DNA of 64,000 bases from Ariolimax columbianus (Eukaryota; Mollusca; Gastropoda; Stylommatophora; Arionidae). The notes below the pieces were generated by a model, which saw nothing but the letters and a program-made list of their open reading frames with translations, did no database searches and was not told the DNA's origin. The DNA is taken from the NCBI GenBank assembly GCA_036924085.1, contig JAVGWX010000007.1, positions 73,671,948 to 73,735,947 on the forward strand, given 5' to 3'. A program made the position numbers and the translations under genes. The first letter of the stretch is position 1, and every line of letters starts with the position of its first letter. Shown here in pieces: positions 1 to 9,350 of this stretch.

Positions 1-798
1 CACCGGGCTAGATCGCATGTGGACACAGTCCTGGTGTGAACAGACTATCTACAATGCAGTTAGTAAACAAGCCTTATCTTGTAAAGCGAGCTATGCAAGT
101 TTTCATTCCATTTCCAACAATATATCTCTGCAAATATGGATTTTCGACATTTGTAGCAAAAAAGAAAAACAAATCGAAACCGATTAGATGTCTAACATGG
201 CAAACGTGTGGTTTGTACAACACAACAGTTGAATCCTCTTCGAGAAAGAGAAACAACAAGCCTTCACGCGGTCAGCATTTCTTGATCTTTGTGACCCGTT
301 CCTCAGCCTTGCATATATACGCAGCACGTTCATTCAAACAATAATGAAATTAACTTTCTTCTATTTTAAATGTGTTGTGTTTCTATTGAAATTGTTAAGA
401 AAGACACATATATCACATGTACTTTTGTGTTTGTTTTTTAACTATTTCTATATAACTGGTTCTTTGCTATTGTATTTTATGTATTTAAAAAACATTATTC
501 CGAGAAGGGGTACGTGACATACACTTGACAAGGAAGACCATAGAACACAAATAGCTAACAACTTTCCCTTAGACGATTAACAAAAACCTGTCTTGACATA
601 GTCGCCATCACGGCCTGCGATGGGCATCAGAACATGACACAACCGTTGAGTTACAGGAACAATTTGTATCTACAGTAAACATCATTTGCTGAATAAGAAC
701 GATCATCAATGGGCAGAAGCGTGCGGTGAACACCTTTCATTTTTGGGCTAAAGAGAAATACTCTCCATTTAATGTACAATATGTAACTAAGTTAACGT
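1..798. other. Unidentified segment, copy 1
   Basis: No family was recognised. The longest open frame runs from an ATG at 54 to 344 (about 96 residues). It is basic at its C-terminal end and shows no motif I know. The corresponding frame in copy 2 is closed by a TAG at 21721-21723, which argues against selection on it. The rest, 345-798, is AT-rich without visible structure. Confidence 0.6.
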
Positions 799-1007
799 CT
801 TTATACGGGTTGAGAAGACTACCTCTTTATACTGGTTTAGAAGACTGAAACTTTATACTGGTTTAGAAGACTGTGTCTTTATATTGGTTTATAAGACGAT
901 GTCTTTATAATGGTTTAGAAGACGATGTCTTTATACTGCCTTAGAATGACTATATCTTTATACTGGTTTAGAAGACTACGTGTTTATACTGGCTTAGAAA
1001 ACTATGC
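799..1007. repeat. 26-bp tandem array, copy 1
   Basis: About eight imperfect units of 26 bp have the plus-strand core TTTATACTGGTTTAGAAGAC followed by a variable hexamer. The core is the reverse complement of the CR1-like 3' terminus found elsewhere in the unit, so the array is retroelement-derived. Confidence 0.9.
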
Positions 1008-1090
1008 AGAGTCTGTAACCAACCAGTTTCATTTACATTTCCTAGCTCTAAAAGCTATGTGCATCCAATCTATTCTTAAATGCTTTAATT
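799..1090 (-). mobile_element. CR1-like non-LTR 3' end with tail expanded into a 26-bp array, copy 1
   Basis: Read on the minus strand, 1090-1040 encodes AFKNRLDAHSF and a stop. This is the C-terminal signature also seen in the CR1-like copies ending at 8545, 18430 and 21130. It is followed by the family's 3' UTR (GAAACTGG, then CAGACTCTGCA). Other family members then read CTTCTAAACCAGTATAAAGACGTTAAG once and stop. Here that terminal motif is repeated about eight times before the final GACGTTAA. The copy is severely 5'-truncated, as is usual for non-LTR insertions. The assignment to the family is firm; the mechanism of tail expansion is inferred. Confidence 0.8.
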
Positions 1091-1286
1091 GTTCCAGCCT
1101 AAAACTACTTCATATGGCAATACATTCTAAGCATTCACCACTGTACAGCTTATGTAGCTTACCAGTGACACTTTTACCGGTACAGTTCTCGCAGCTTAGC
1201 TCACTTGAACTTCAACCGATGCACAAAATTGAGAAATGAAATAAAGAAATAAATTTATTCTACCGGGGAATGCCGCCATTGTGGAA

Positions 1287-1346
1287 GAGGGGGGGGGGGG
1301 GGTGGTGGTGGTGGTGGTGAGTGGTGTGGTGAGGAGGGGGGGGGGG
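1287..1346 (+). repeat. G-rich tract, copy 1
   Basis: Runs of G separated by GT and GA steps make a strand with several potential G-quadruplex combinations. It lies just downstream of overlapping AATAAA-type sequences at 1240-1260. Run lengths differ among the three copies, which may be biological or sequencing noise in homopolymers. Confidence 0.85.
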
Positions 1347-1427
1347 CGGTCCGGAAATCGCCGGAATATCGTCGAGTATTGTAACGCAAATTGAGAATCA
1401 GATTGTGAAGAATACTACTGCTGTTTA

Positions 1428-1470
1428 TTCTTCTTCTTCTTCTTCTTCTTCTTCTTCTTCTTCTTCTTTT
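1428..1470. repeat. TTC microsatellite, 3' tail of the minus-strand Nimb-like element, copy 1
   Basis: On the minus strand this is (GAA)n directly abutting the last codons of the Nimb-like ORF. The plus-strand relative at 9335-9352 also ends in GAAGAAGAAG after its stop codon, so a GAA tail looks like a property of the family. Here the original stop is lost and the frame runs through the tail as poly-Glu to a TAA. Confidence 0.8.
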
Positions 1471-4400
1471 TCATCAACCTCTATTTTTTCGAAAAAAGCA
1501 GCGGTCATCCTAAGGCTGTCGACACTGCCATAGAGCATGTCTAGTGTTTGTCACTGGTGATGGCCACATGTGCTTTCTCTGGTCCTCGTATGTCGGCAGT
1601 TTTGCAGCATGTGTTCAGCGGTCATTTTCCCGGTGCCACAAGTGCATTCTTCAGTGCCACCTATCTTCAGTTTATTGAAAAGGTGGTACCTTAGTCTGTT
1701 GTGGCCTGTGCGGAGTCTGAAGACCACGACCTGCTCTCTTCTGTCCAACTGGTAATAAGCATCGTTTTTTGTGTAGCCAGTATGTTCTGTTTCCCATTTG
1801 GCCATGTATCTGGCTCTAATAAGCCTTTTGGACTCTTTCGTAGGTCAAACTAGAATCTGGTTGTGGTAGTCTTGCACCTTCTTTTGCCAGTCTGTCTGCC
1901 TCCTCGTTGCCTTGGAAGTTACAGTGGGATGGAACCCACTGTACCACTACACTTTTTGGTGCGGACTGCTGGCATAGTTGACAGAGTACTGCTCTTAAAT
2001 CATTTAGTTCAGTATTTTTCTACTTGTTAGTGCTGTGACTACGGCCAGGGCATCTGTAAACAGGACTATCTGCCTTTCATTTCGTTTGCCTGTCAGCATT
2101 GCTTCTGCTGCATCCCTCAGTGCCTCTGCCTTCGCTCTGAAATAACATGAGTATTTTCCAGTTGCCACTGACAGTGTTATTTTTTTACCATTTGGTAGGC
2201 TCAGGAATACCTCAGGTTACAGACCCGTCGGGGTATGCATGGGTCCAGTCCATGCTTGGGTAGTTTTTCGTTATGTACCTCAGGGTTATGTCTCTTCTTT
2301 CTGTTTCAGTCTGGCTGTTCTTGTTTCAAATACCTGGTATATTTTCTACCACCTCCGGAATGATATGCTGCTTCCAGGTAGGTTTTGCGTACAGAAGGGA
2401 TGGGCTTTGGTGTTAATGTGTTCATAGTGTCTTCGCTCATCTTTGCTTTGGCTATTTCTGCAAAGTTTCTCCGCTTTAGTTTCCCATTTCCAAATCTATT
2501 TAGTCTCTGATGCATTGGGTGGTCTGTCAGTCTTCTGAGTTTCTCTGCTTGCTGCTGGGCTCTGCAGTCTCTTCTGTCGGTCATGGATTGCAGATTTCTA
2601 ATCTTTTCCAGTTCTACAATTGGCGTTGACTTCATGCCTGCTGTTATAACTCTCATGGCTTGGTTTTGAAGTTTGCTAATTTTATCAAAGTTAGCCTTTG
2701 CTGCTGTTGCCCATACCGCAATGTCATACTCGAGAACTGGTCTCACTCTTCCAGTGTACAGTTTCGTCTGTTCCCCAGCTTGTGCCAGCAAGTTTCCTAA
2801 TGATTGCCATTCTTTGTCTGGCTCTCATTCGGTTTTTCTCGATCTGACTTTTCCATGTCATGCACCGATCAAATGTGACTCCCATGTAGTTTTGGTTGCC
2901 GTTTGTCCGCAGATATTTGCCGTTAAGACTTATTTTGGTGTTCTGGGGTTTGTTTGAAAGCGAGAATATCGTACATGTTTTTTTCTCATTTATTTTGACC
3001 AGCCATGAGTTCGCCCACTCCTCCAACGATGTTAGGGCCTGCTGCATCCGATTGCTTGCTATGGTGAGATTTTTTTCAGACGTCCACATAGCCAGATCGT
3101 CTGCAAACATGGAGCTGTGGACTCTTCTTGGTAGATTTTCTGTGATGTTGTTTATATACACCAGGAAAGGTGTTGGGGACAGTACTCCCCTTTGGTGTAT
3201 TCTCTGCTCAAGTGTCACCTTTTTGCTCATCTGCTATTGTACTTGAACTATGGTTTTCGAGGTAGTCGCTGATCCATCTGTACATTTTCCCACAAACTTC
3301 ACTTCTTCGTAGCTTGACTTTAAGTCCCTTTATCCACACCTTGTCAAATGCCTTCTCTAAATTCACCCAAACCGCTACTGTGTGGTTTTCTCCTGGTACG
3401 CATCATCTATTAACTGGGCTATGAGAGTGATCTGGTCCTCAGTGGATCTGTGCTGTCTAAAGCCTGCTTGCTGTGGAATTAGTATGTGTTTTTCTTCCAG
3501 ATGCCACATCAGTCTGGTGTTTATCATACGTTCCATCAGTTTACCTACACAGCTCAGTAGACTGATAGGTCTGTATCCATTAGGATCTGTTCTATCTTTT
3601 TCTTTCTTTGGTACTGGTATAAGTACAGCGTCTTTTCATGTCTGAGGTACAATTCCCCTTTTCCAGCTTTGGTTCAGGACTGATAGTAACTTCCTCTTTG
3701 CTGTTTGGCCCAACTTCATCATCAATTCGTGTTACCCCATCTTTTCCGGGCGATTTCTGTTTCTTTAGAGTTCTCATGGCCTCTTCCTTTTCATTCATTG
3801 TTAGTATTGCCATCATGTGCTCCTCTGGTGCCATATTGATGTAGTCGTGGCTCTTTTGTTCTTCACTATTGTCTGTGAGCCTGTCTGTAGGGACATCAAT
3901 GTAGTTTGCTCTGGCATAGTGTTCGTTCTATAAAGGCGTTTGCTGCTTTTTTTTTCCAGTAAGCATGTTGTTGTCTCCATGCTTGATGGTAATTTGTTCA
4001 TTTGATGGTGTTTCGTCATTCATGGCTCTGACTAACTTCCATAGTTTGTTCTCTTCTTTATCTAAATTGAGGCTTTCTGTTTTATTTTTCCAGCTGTCTC
4101 TTGTTATATGGTTTAGTGTTCTTTTGTATTTCGCCGTGATAGCCTTGAGGGCGATATTTGCCTCCATAGATTGTTCTCTCTCTGCCATGTTCCTAGCATT
4201 TGAGACTTCGTCTTCCGCTTTCTAAAATTCATCATTCCAATATGGCTTGTAGTTTTTCCTTGCCCCTCTTGGGATGGTTTCGGTGGCTGCTTGCATTATT
4301 GCTTTGCTTAGGCTTTCCACCATAGGTTTTATATTGTTATTCCATGTGTTGATGGTTTCACATAGCCGATCTGTCAGAATTGCAAATCTGTCCCAGTCGG

Positions 4401-5023
4401 CTCGTTTATAGTTCCAACGTAGGAGCGCTTTTATTTCCTGTGGGCCTACTTCCAAATCAATTTCTAGCCTAATTGGCCTTTTGTCGCTACCTGCCAATTG
4501 GTTGAGCGACCTGGCCGTCTATGTGGTGAATATCAACCGTGTAAAAGGCCAAGTCTAGAGTAGAGGTGGTATGCCATGTTCTAGAATAGAAGATAGGGCT
4601 GTCCTCCAGCCTATTGAAAAGATAGAGATTTGTGTCTATCTCCCAGTCTTCCACTTCATCGCCTCTTTTGTCTGTGTCCGAATATCCCCATCTCTCCGAG
4701 TGGCTGTTGAAGTCTCCAACTACTAGGCAGCTGGAGTTCTTGATTTCCATACTCGAGAGCGACAGGTCTTTGTTGGGTGGTCCATACAGGTTGAAGATGC
4801 GGATCTTCGTTTCTTGTGTCATTATGTCGAGTCCTACAATTTCTGCTTGTCCAGTGTGATTGACAGCTACCGCGCTCCTCGGTATGCAGTTATGTGTTAG
4901 TATCAGAACCCTTCCTTTGTCAAGACTGTAACATGCTAAAGCAACTGCGTTGTGAATACTGACCCACTGAGATGAACCCACACATACACACTTTTGTGAG
5001 AGTCTTGAAGAACTCCCCACCAC
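1471..5023 (-). pseudogene. Nimb/I-like (jockey superfamily) ORF2 remnant: endonuclease, RT, RNase H; copy 1
   Basis: This is a decayed retrotransposon polyprotein. From 5' to 3' on the minus strand: an APE-type endonuclease part (4487-5023; NLYGPPN, VVGDFNSHSERWG, TSTLDLAF); a linker (3930-4497) with an in-frame TAG at 4222-4224; an RT-entry motif (KKQKSPGKDGVT, about 3740); the fingers (GYRPISLLSCVGKLMERM, then QQAGFRQHRSTEDQ, 3400-3580); box A WVNLEKAFDKVW (about 3350); HQRGVLSP and FADD (3230-3080); the thumb (to 2306); an RNase H part (about 2150-1850); and a C-x-C-x8-H-x4-C knuckle (about 1610-1660). The endonuclease N-terminus is missing. Box A has Asn (codon 3361-3363) where RTs have a catalytic Asp. 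Several frameshifts are present, including an extra T near 1849 that breaks the RNase H frame. The element is dead. Clade placement rests on domain order and motif style. Confidence 0.85.
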
Positions 5024-5084
5024 AGTAGACTTTGTCCATAGAACTGGCCTTTACGTGTAGACTTAATACAATTGTCGGTGAGCT

Positions 5085-5259
5085 AGAAAAAGAAGGAAAA
5101 GAAGAAGAAAGAGAAGAAGAAGTAAAGAATGAAGAAGAAAATCGAGAAGAAGGAGTAGAAGAAGAAGAGGAATAAGAATAAGAAGAAGAAAAAGAAGAAG
5201 AAGAAAAAGAAGAAGAAGAAGAGAAAGAAGAACAAAAAGAAGAGAAAGAAAAAGAAGAT
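5085..5259 (+). repeat. GAA-rich purine tract, copy 1
   Basis: About 175 bases are almost entirely purine on the plus strand, mostly GAA and GAAA. It sits at the 5' side of the minus-strand Nimb-like element, whose own GAA tail is on the opposite strand at 1428-1470. The poly-Phe and poly-Leu frames here are composition artefacts. Tracts of this kind can form triplex DNA; that is general knowledge, not shown here. Confidence 0.9.
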
Positions 5260-6299
5260 AAACATGAGTAAATAGTACTACCTGATATTGCCCGAAGAAG
5301 ATTTTAATGTTTAAATGAAGTATATCGTTAAAAAGCAACTAATCTGATTGGCAAACATCAGGCCAGTCTCTAAACCCTGATCTATGGGTGAGAGAGCTAG
5401 AGTGTGTACGCCAAACACGCCAGGAGGTTGAATCATTTCTACATGACACATACTCCAAATTGGCTACAAGACCACATCACAAATAACCATACTCTTTTCA
5501 TTACTACTACACTATTCATACACTTTTGTAGAAAGTTAAAGTGAGATAGACTGGCCAAGTTTCTCGAATGTCAAGTGAAAGGTTCCAAAAGAAACTTCTG
5601 TTTAGCGAGCTTAGCGCAAGTAAGGCGATCACCTGGACGTCAATAAAAGCGATTCAGTGAATCCTGGCAGTAAATCGTTTAGCCTGAAAAAGGCGAGGCC
5701 AAAAAGAGCCTTGCATGCAGTTAGCGAGAGTCGACGGGCGATCAGGTGGAAGTATAGAGTAGAGAGAAAACCAGCACCAGCTGGTGTTGGCTTAATCTGT
5801 CATGCACGTATCCGCCCACAGACTTGAGGGCGCAGTATGACGCATGATGATGTTGGTTATTCTCATCGACGGCGATAAGCCCATTATTATTGTCATGATC
5901 ATATTTCTTCAAAATCAAGTAAATACCGGATCAAGATGGTGAGCAGCGCATGAGCTGCAGCGGTCAGCGAGCCATAGCTGACTGATAGCGTTAGGGCTAG
6001 CGAACCGGAGCTGCCAAGGCCGTTCTACACGTCCGCGCAGTATTCTAGAAAACAGGCTGCAACAGAGCAGACTGGCTAAGGAGAAGGGATCGAAGAGGGA
6101 ATGCTAACTCAGTACTCAAAAAATGCTTACTGAAGTCGGATGTGTTGGACTGAAAGGTGCAAATATCGACATAACGCATTCCGTTCTCTGGACTGCGTTC
6201 TGCTATTTAGGCCCGTGTCAGGGTTTGGTAGCGGGAGATGGAGAACAAACGAAGCCAAGCCAAGACAAGTAAATACATTTAATATTCATCAGTTCATTG
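5260..6299. other. Mostly unidentified segment, copy 1
   Basis: No clear gene. A plus-strand frame at about 5690-5890 encodes RVERKPAPAGVG, then LICHARIRPQT, a stop, and THDDVGYSHRR. This vaguely resembles the CHSRIGL zinc finger and trailing HDD found at the C-terminus of RTE-like elements (compare 6300-6674). It could be a second, more decayed terminus, but the spacing Cys pair is not visible. The stretch 6175-6270 (minus strand) is homologous to 19155-19246. Confidence 0.35.
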
Positions 6300-6674
6300 G
6301 CGTCTCAGTCACTGATCATCATGCGCCTGGCTCCCTGGCGAAGTTTGCCCAGCTCTGTCTCCCGTATTTCGACACAGTCTGCTATGGCTGCAAACGCCGG
6401 TACGTGAGTGGCAGTCCCTGTCGCAGATCGTACAACGGGGCTGAGGAGACTGACATGCCGGGGTGTTCCCCGATCTTTTCTCTGGATCCAGATGGCCTCT
6501 ACAAGCGTCGGCAACTACTGTGCACCTCCCAACTGACTGTCTGCAATCGACTCAATCCTGAGCTTTCGGCTTGGATGTCGCATGACGTCATATCCATCTT
6601 GTATACGTCCTTGAATCGCTGTGTGGGGTAGTCGATTCCTTTAGCTGCAGTGATCAGTTGTCCATAAAATATAT
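6300..6674 (-). mobile_element. RTE-like non-LTR C-terminus with CCHC-type finger, copy 1
   Basis: Minus-strand reading from 6674 gives IFYGQLITA, then TQRFKDVYKMDMTSCDI. In related endonuclease-RT proteins the same place reads LYGELxxG and RFKDVCKRDM. After a frame change, 6432-6370 encodes a finger of the form C-x2-C-x3-CHSR-x-G-x2-SH-x-R-x-C, then HDDQ and a stop at about 6317. In the known families these parts form the last ~80 residues of the polyprotein. The piece is 5'-truncated and frameshifted, with a TAG after RRL. The 163-codon plus-strand frame over it (6140-6631) starts at GTG and is an antisense shadow. The clade name is tentative. Confidence 0.7.
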
Positions 6675-6692
6675 CCTATAACAGCCTTTACA

Positions 6693-8634
6693 ATGTATGT
6701 AAATATACACTCGCGAGCATACGACTACTCTAAGACAGATGTACAGAAGATGAAAGATACAGACAGCCACATAAACTGGAAAGATATTGTCAGAGGTACA
6801 GACGTTGAACAAGAGGCAGAGTGTTTCAAAACACTTTTAGAACAACTAAAAGTCGAATATGTTCCATGTATGGAGGTAAACACCAATCATAAGAAGTGGA
6901 TTACTAGATTTGTAGCTAAATGTACAAGAGCTTAAAATAAAGCCTGGACAATGTATTTAAAGGCAAGTAAATCAAAAAAGATATATGAAAAATATTTGGA
7001 CAAGCAAAACATAGCTCAGAAAGTAAATAAAGCAGCAAAAATAGACTTTGAAAAAAACTTACTAATAGGATCAAGACTGATGGTGAAAGCTTCTTTTCTA
7101 ATGTTAGAAATAAATAAAGACCTAAAAACAAGGTAGGCTTTCTCATAGACAGTACAGTGACAATAAGCAGAGAAAATAGGGAGACAGCTAATCTAATAAA
7201 TCAATACGTTGGCACAGTCTATACAAAAGAACACTCCTCCAAGATACCAGAGCCTATACATATTTTCAAATGTCAAATGGATATAGTGCGATTAAAGTCA
7301 TTCTGTATTACGGAGGAAATGGTTCTAAAAAGATTGGAAGGATTAAAAGTGGATAAATGTACAGATCAAGATGGTATCCATTCATCAATGCTATTTGAAG
7401 TTTAGACTAACTAGTTAAACCATTGGCTATATTATTTTCTCAATCACTTGCAAAATGGATTGTTCCAAGAGATTGGAAAGATGCAGGAGTGATTCCCTTA
7501 TTCAAAAGAGGAAAGAAATCAGATCCAGCTAATTAAGTAAGTTTAACGTGCATAGTCTGTAAATTGTTAGAGTCAATAATGAAAGAAAACATTGTAATGC
7601 GTCTAGACAGGTTAAATCTAATCAGAAATAGTCAGCATGGGTTTACTAGAGGGAGACCGTGCTTAACAAATCTATTGGAGTGCATGGAGATGATTACTAA
7701 AATCATAGATAAGGGAGAACCAGTGGATGTTATTTATCTAGATTTTACAAAGGCTTTTGATATAGTACCTCATCAACGATTATTTAAAAAGTTAAAATTA
7801 CATGGGATAGATGGGCTGGTTGCCGATTGGATTGAAAGTTGGTTAACGGGAAGAAGACAGCGATTGGCATAAATAAGGAGTACTCTGAGTGGTGTGAAGT
7901 AAAAAATGGAACAAAATTACAGAATTGCGAGAACAATAATAGAATGATAGATAACGAAAGAGACATAGGGGTAATAATAGAGCATACAGGTAAGGTGAGT
8001 GAGCAAGTCCAGGTAGCAGTGAATAGGTCAAATGCAACGTTAGGTATGATAAAAAAAAAGAAATATTAAACATGGGAGTAATGAGATGATTGACACACTG
8101 TATAAAGCATTAGTTAGACCTAGATCGGAGTACTGTGTACAGGTGTGGAGTACTTGTCGTAGAAGAGCTATAAATATGCTGGAAAGGATACAAAGAATAG
8201 CGACAAAACTGATAGTGGGATTCCAGAATTACAGTTACGAGGAAAGACTCAGAAAAACCGGCCGTTAATGTCTAGAAAAGAGACGAATTAAACGTGACTA
8301 AATCTAAGTTGATAAGATAATCACAGCAAAAGTTAAATTGGACTATAACAAGTTTTTCAAAATACAACCACCAGCGAGAACAAGAGGACACAGATACAAA
8401 TTAACTAACGAAAGGTCCAAATTGGACACAGAACATTTTTTTTTATTCAGACAGTGGTGAATGCTTGGAATGCTTTGCCCCAGGAAATAGTGCAGGCAGA
8501 GACAGTTAATGAATTTAAGAATAAATATGATGTACATAGTTATTAGAGCAGGGTAATGCAAATGGGACTGGTTGTCTACAGACTCTGATGAGTTTTCTAA
8601 ACCAATATAAAAACGTTATGTTAAGTTAAGTTAT
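6693..8634 (+). mobile_element. CR1-like non-LTR ORF2 remnant lacking the RT palm, copy 1
   Basis: Pieces in order: a pre-RT linker (6740-7136; NWKDIVRGTDVEQEAECF, KAAKIDFEKNL); an RT-entry region (7160-7405; TEEMVLKRLEGLKVDKC, DQDGIHSSMLFE); a fingers and box A block (7564-7860; QHGFTRGRPCLTNLLE, VDVIYLDFTKAFDIVPHQRL, WIESWLTGRRQR); the thumb (7870-8268; ERDIGVIIEHTGKVSEQVQ, LYKALVRPRSEYCVQVWS, SYEERLRKTGR); and the C-terminus (8458-8545; VVNAWNALPQEIVQAE). SEWCEVKNG is joined directly to TKLQN, so the PQG and FADD palm boxes (roughly 110 residues in relatives) are deleted. The endonuclease is also absent. Stops follow the linker and near 7520. The 3' UTR ends in TTAAG repeats at 8615-8632. 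Confidence 0.85.
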
Positions 8635-8638
8635 GCCG

Positions 8639-8790
8639 TGTTTGTTAGCTTACTCAGTTCGTTTTATGATTGTGCTAACTTTTTGTTTCACCGCTTCACA
8701 TTGTTCTTTGTAGGACAATGTGCGATCCATTGTAATTCCTAGGTACTTAGGTGTATCTATATGTTTAAGTTTATGCCCCTGCCAACTAAT
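8639..8790 (-). mobile_element. Jockey-like RT scrap, copy 1
   Basis: The minus strand encodes GHKLKHIDTPKYLGITMDRT, then LSYKEQCEAVKQKVSTIIKR, a stop and ANKHG. YLG(V/I)TxDRTLSYKEH with a following K-V-x-R block is the conserved start of the RT thumb in jockey-type elements. This fragment belongs neither to the CR1-like sequence on its left nor to the Nimb-like sequence on its right, so it is a third lineage. About 50 residues survive. Confidence 0.7.
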
Positions 8791-8802
8791 CTTTCAATAG
8801 AG

Positions 8803-9350
8803 AATATATTAAGAAGAGTCCACAGCTCCATGTTTGCAGACGATCTGGCTTTGTGGACCACTGAAGAAAATCGGATGCAGCAGGCCCTAACATCGCTGGA
8901 GTAGTGGACGATGAGACAGACAGACTGGCTAAAGAAGGTGCAAGGTTACCACAACCAGATTCTAGTGTGAGTGTGACCTACGAAGAGTTCAGATACAAGG
9001 CCAAATGGGAAACAGAGCATACTGGCTACACAAAAAATGATGCCTACTACCAGTTGAACAGAAGAGAGCAGGTCATGGTCTTCAGACTCCGCACAGGCCA
9101 CAACAGACTGAGGTACCATCTATTCAATAAACTGAAGAAAGGTGGTACTGACGAATGCACCTGTGGTACAGGGAAAATGACCGCGGAACATCCGCTGCAA
9201 AATTGTCCGACATACGAGAACCAGAGAAAGCACATGTATCCATCACCAGTGGAAACACTAGACAAGCTCTATGGCAGTGTCGACAGCCTCAAGATGACAG
9301 CTGCCTTCTTCGAAAAAATTCAAGTTGACGTCTGACAGCGTACGAAGAAG
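8803..9350 (+). mobile_element. Nimb-like internally deleted element (FADD box fused to RNase H tail), copy 1
   Basis: The stretch 8806-8901 encodes RRVHSSMFADDLALWTTEEN, then RMQQALTSLE, the RT catalytic-box region of the Nimb-like family. It is joined at about 8902 to 8904-9335, which encodes DDETDRLAKEGARLPQPDSS, then the C-terminal domain with KAKWETEHTGYTKNDAYYQ, RLRTGHNRLRYHLFN, the ECTCGTGKMTAEHPLQNC knuckle and FFEKIQVDV-stop. The thumb and most of RNase H are gone. A GAAGAAGAAG tail follows at 9340-9350. It resembles the 1471-5023 element closely but has its own changes, so it is a separate insertion in the opposite orientation. Confidence 0.85.

Noticed and set aside
2239..2427. Small plus-strand frames recurring in all copies (for example 2239-2427, 2896-3246, 3382-3645)
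   Set aside because: They are antisense to the Nimb-like RT, and their conservation only reflects unit duplication.
1471..5023. An active autonomous retrotransposon
   Set aside because: The endonuclease start is missing, the box A Asp is Asn, and stops and frameshifts are present in every copy.
5063..5338. A Leu/Phe-rich membrane protein on the minus strand
   Set aside because: The frame is the translation of the GAA/TTC tract and changes length with the repeat.
6140..6631. A 163-codon plus-strand protein gene
   Set aside because: It begins at GTG, has no family features, and covers minus-strand RTE-like C-terminal motifs; it is an antisense frame.
8615..8634. Telomeric repeats (TTAAG-type runs)
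   Set aside because: The short GTTAAGTTAAGTTA runs occur only at CR1-like 3' ends and are element tails; no TTAGGG array is present.
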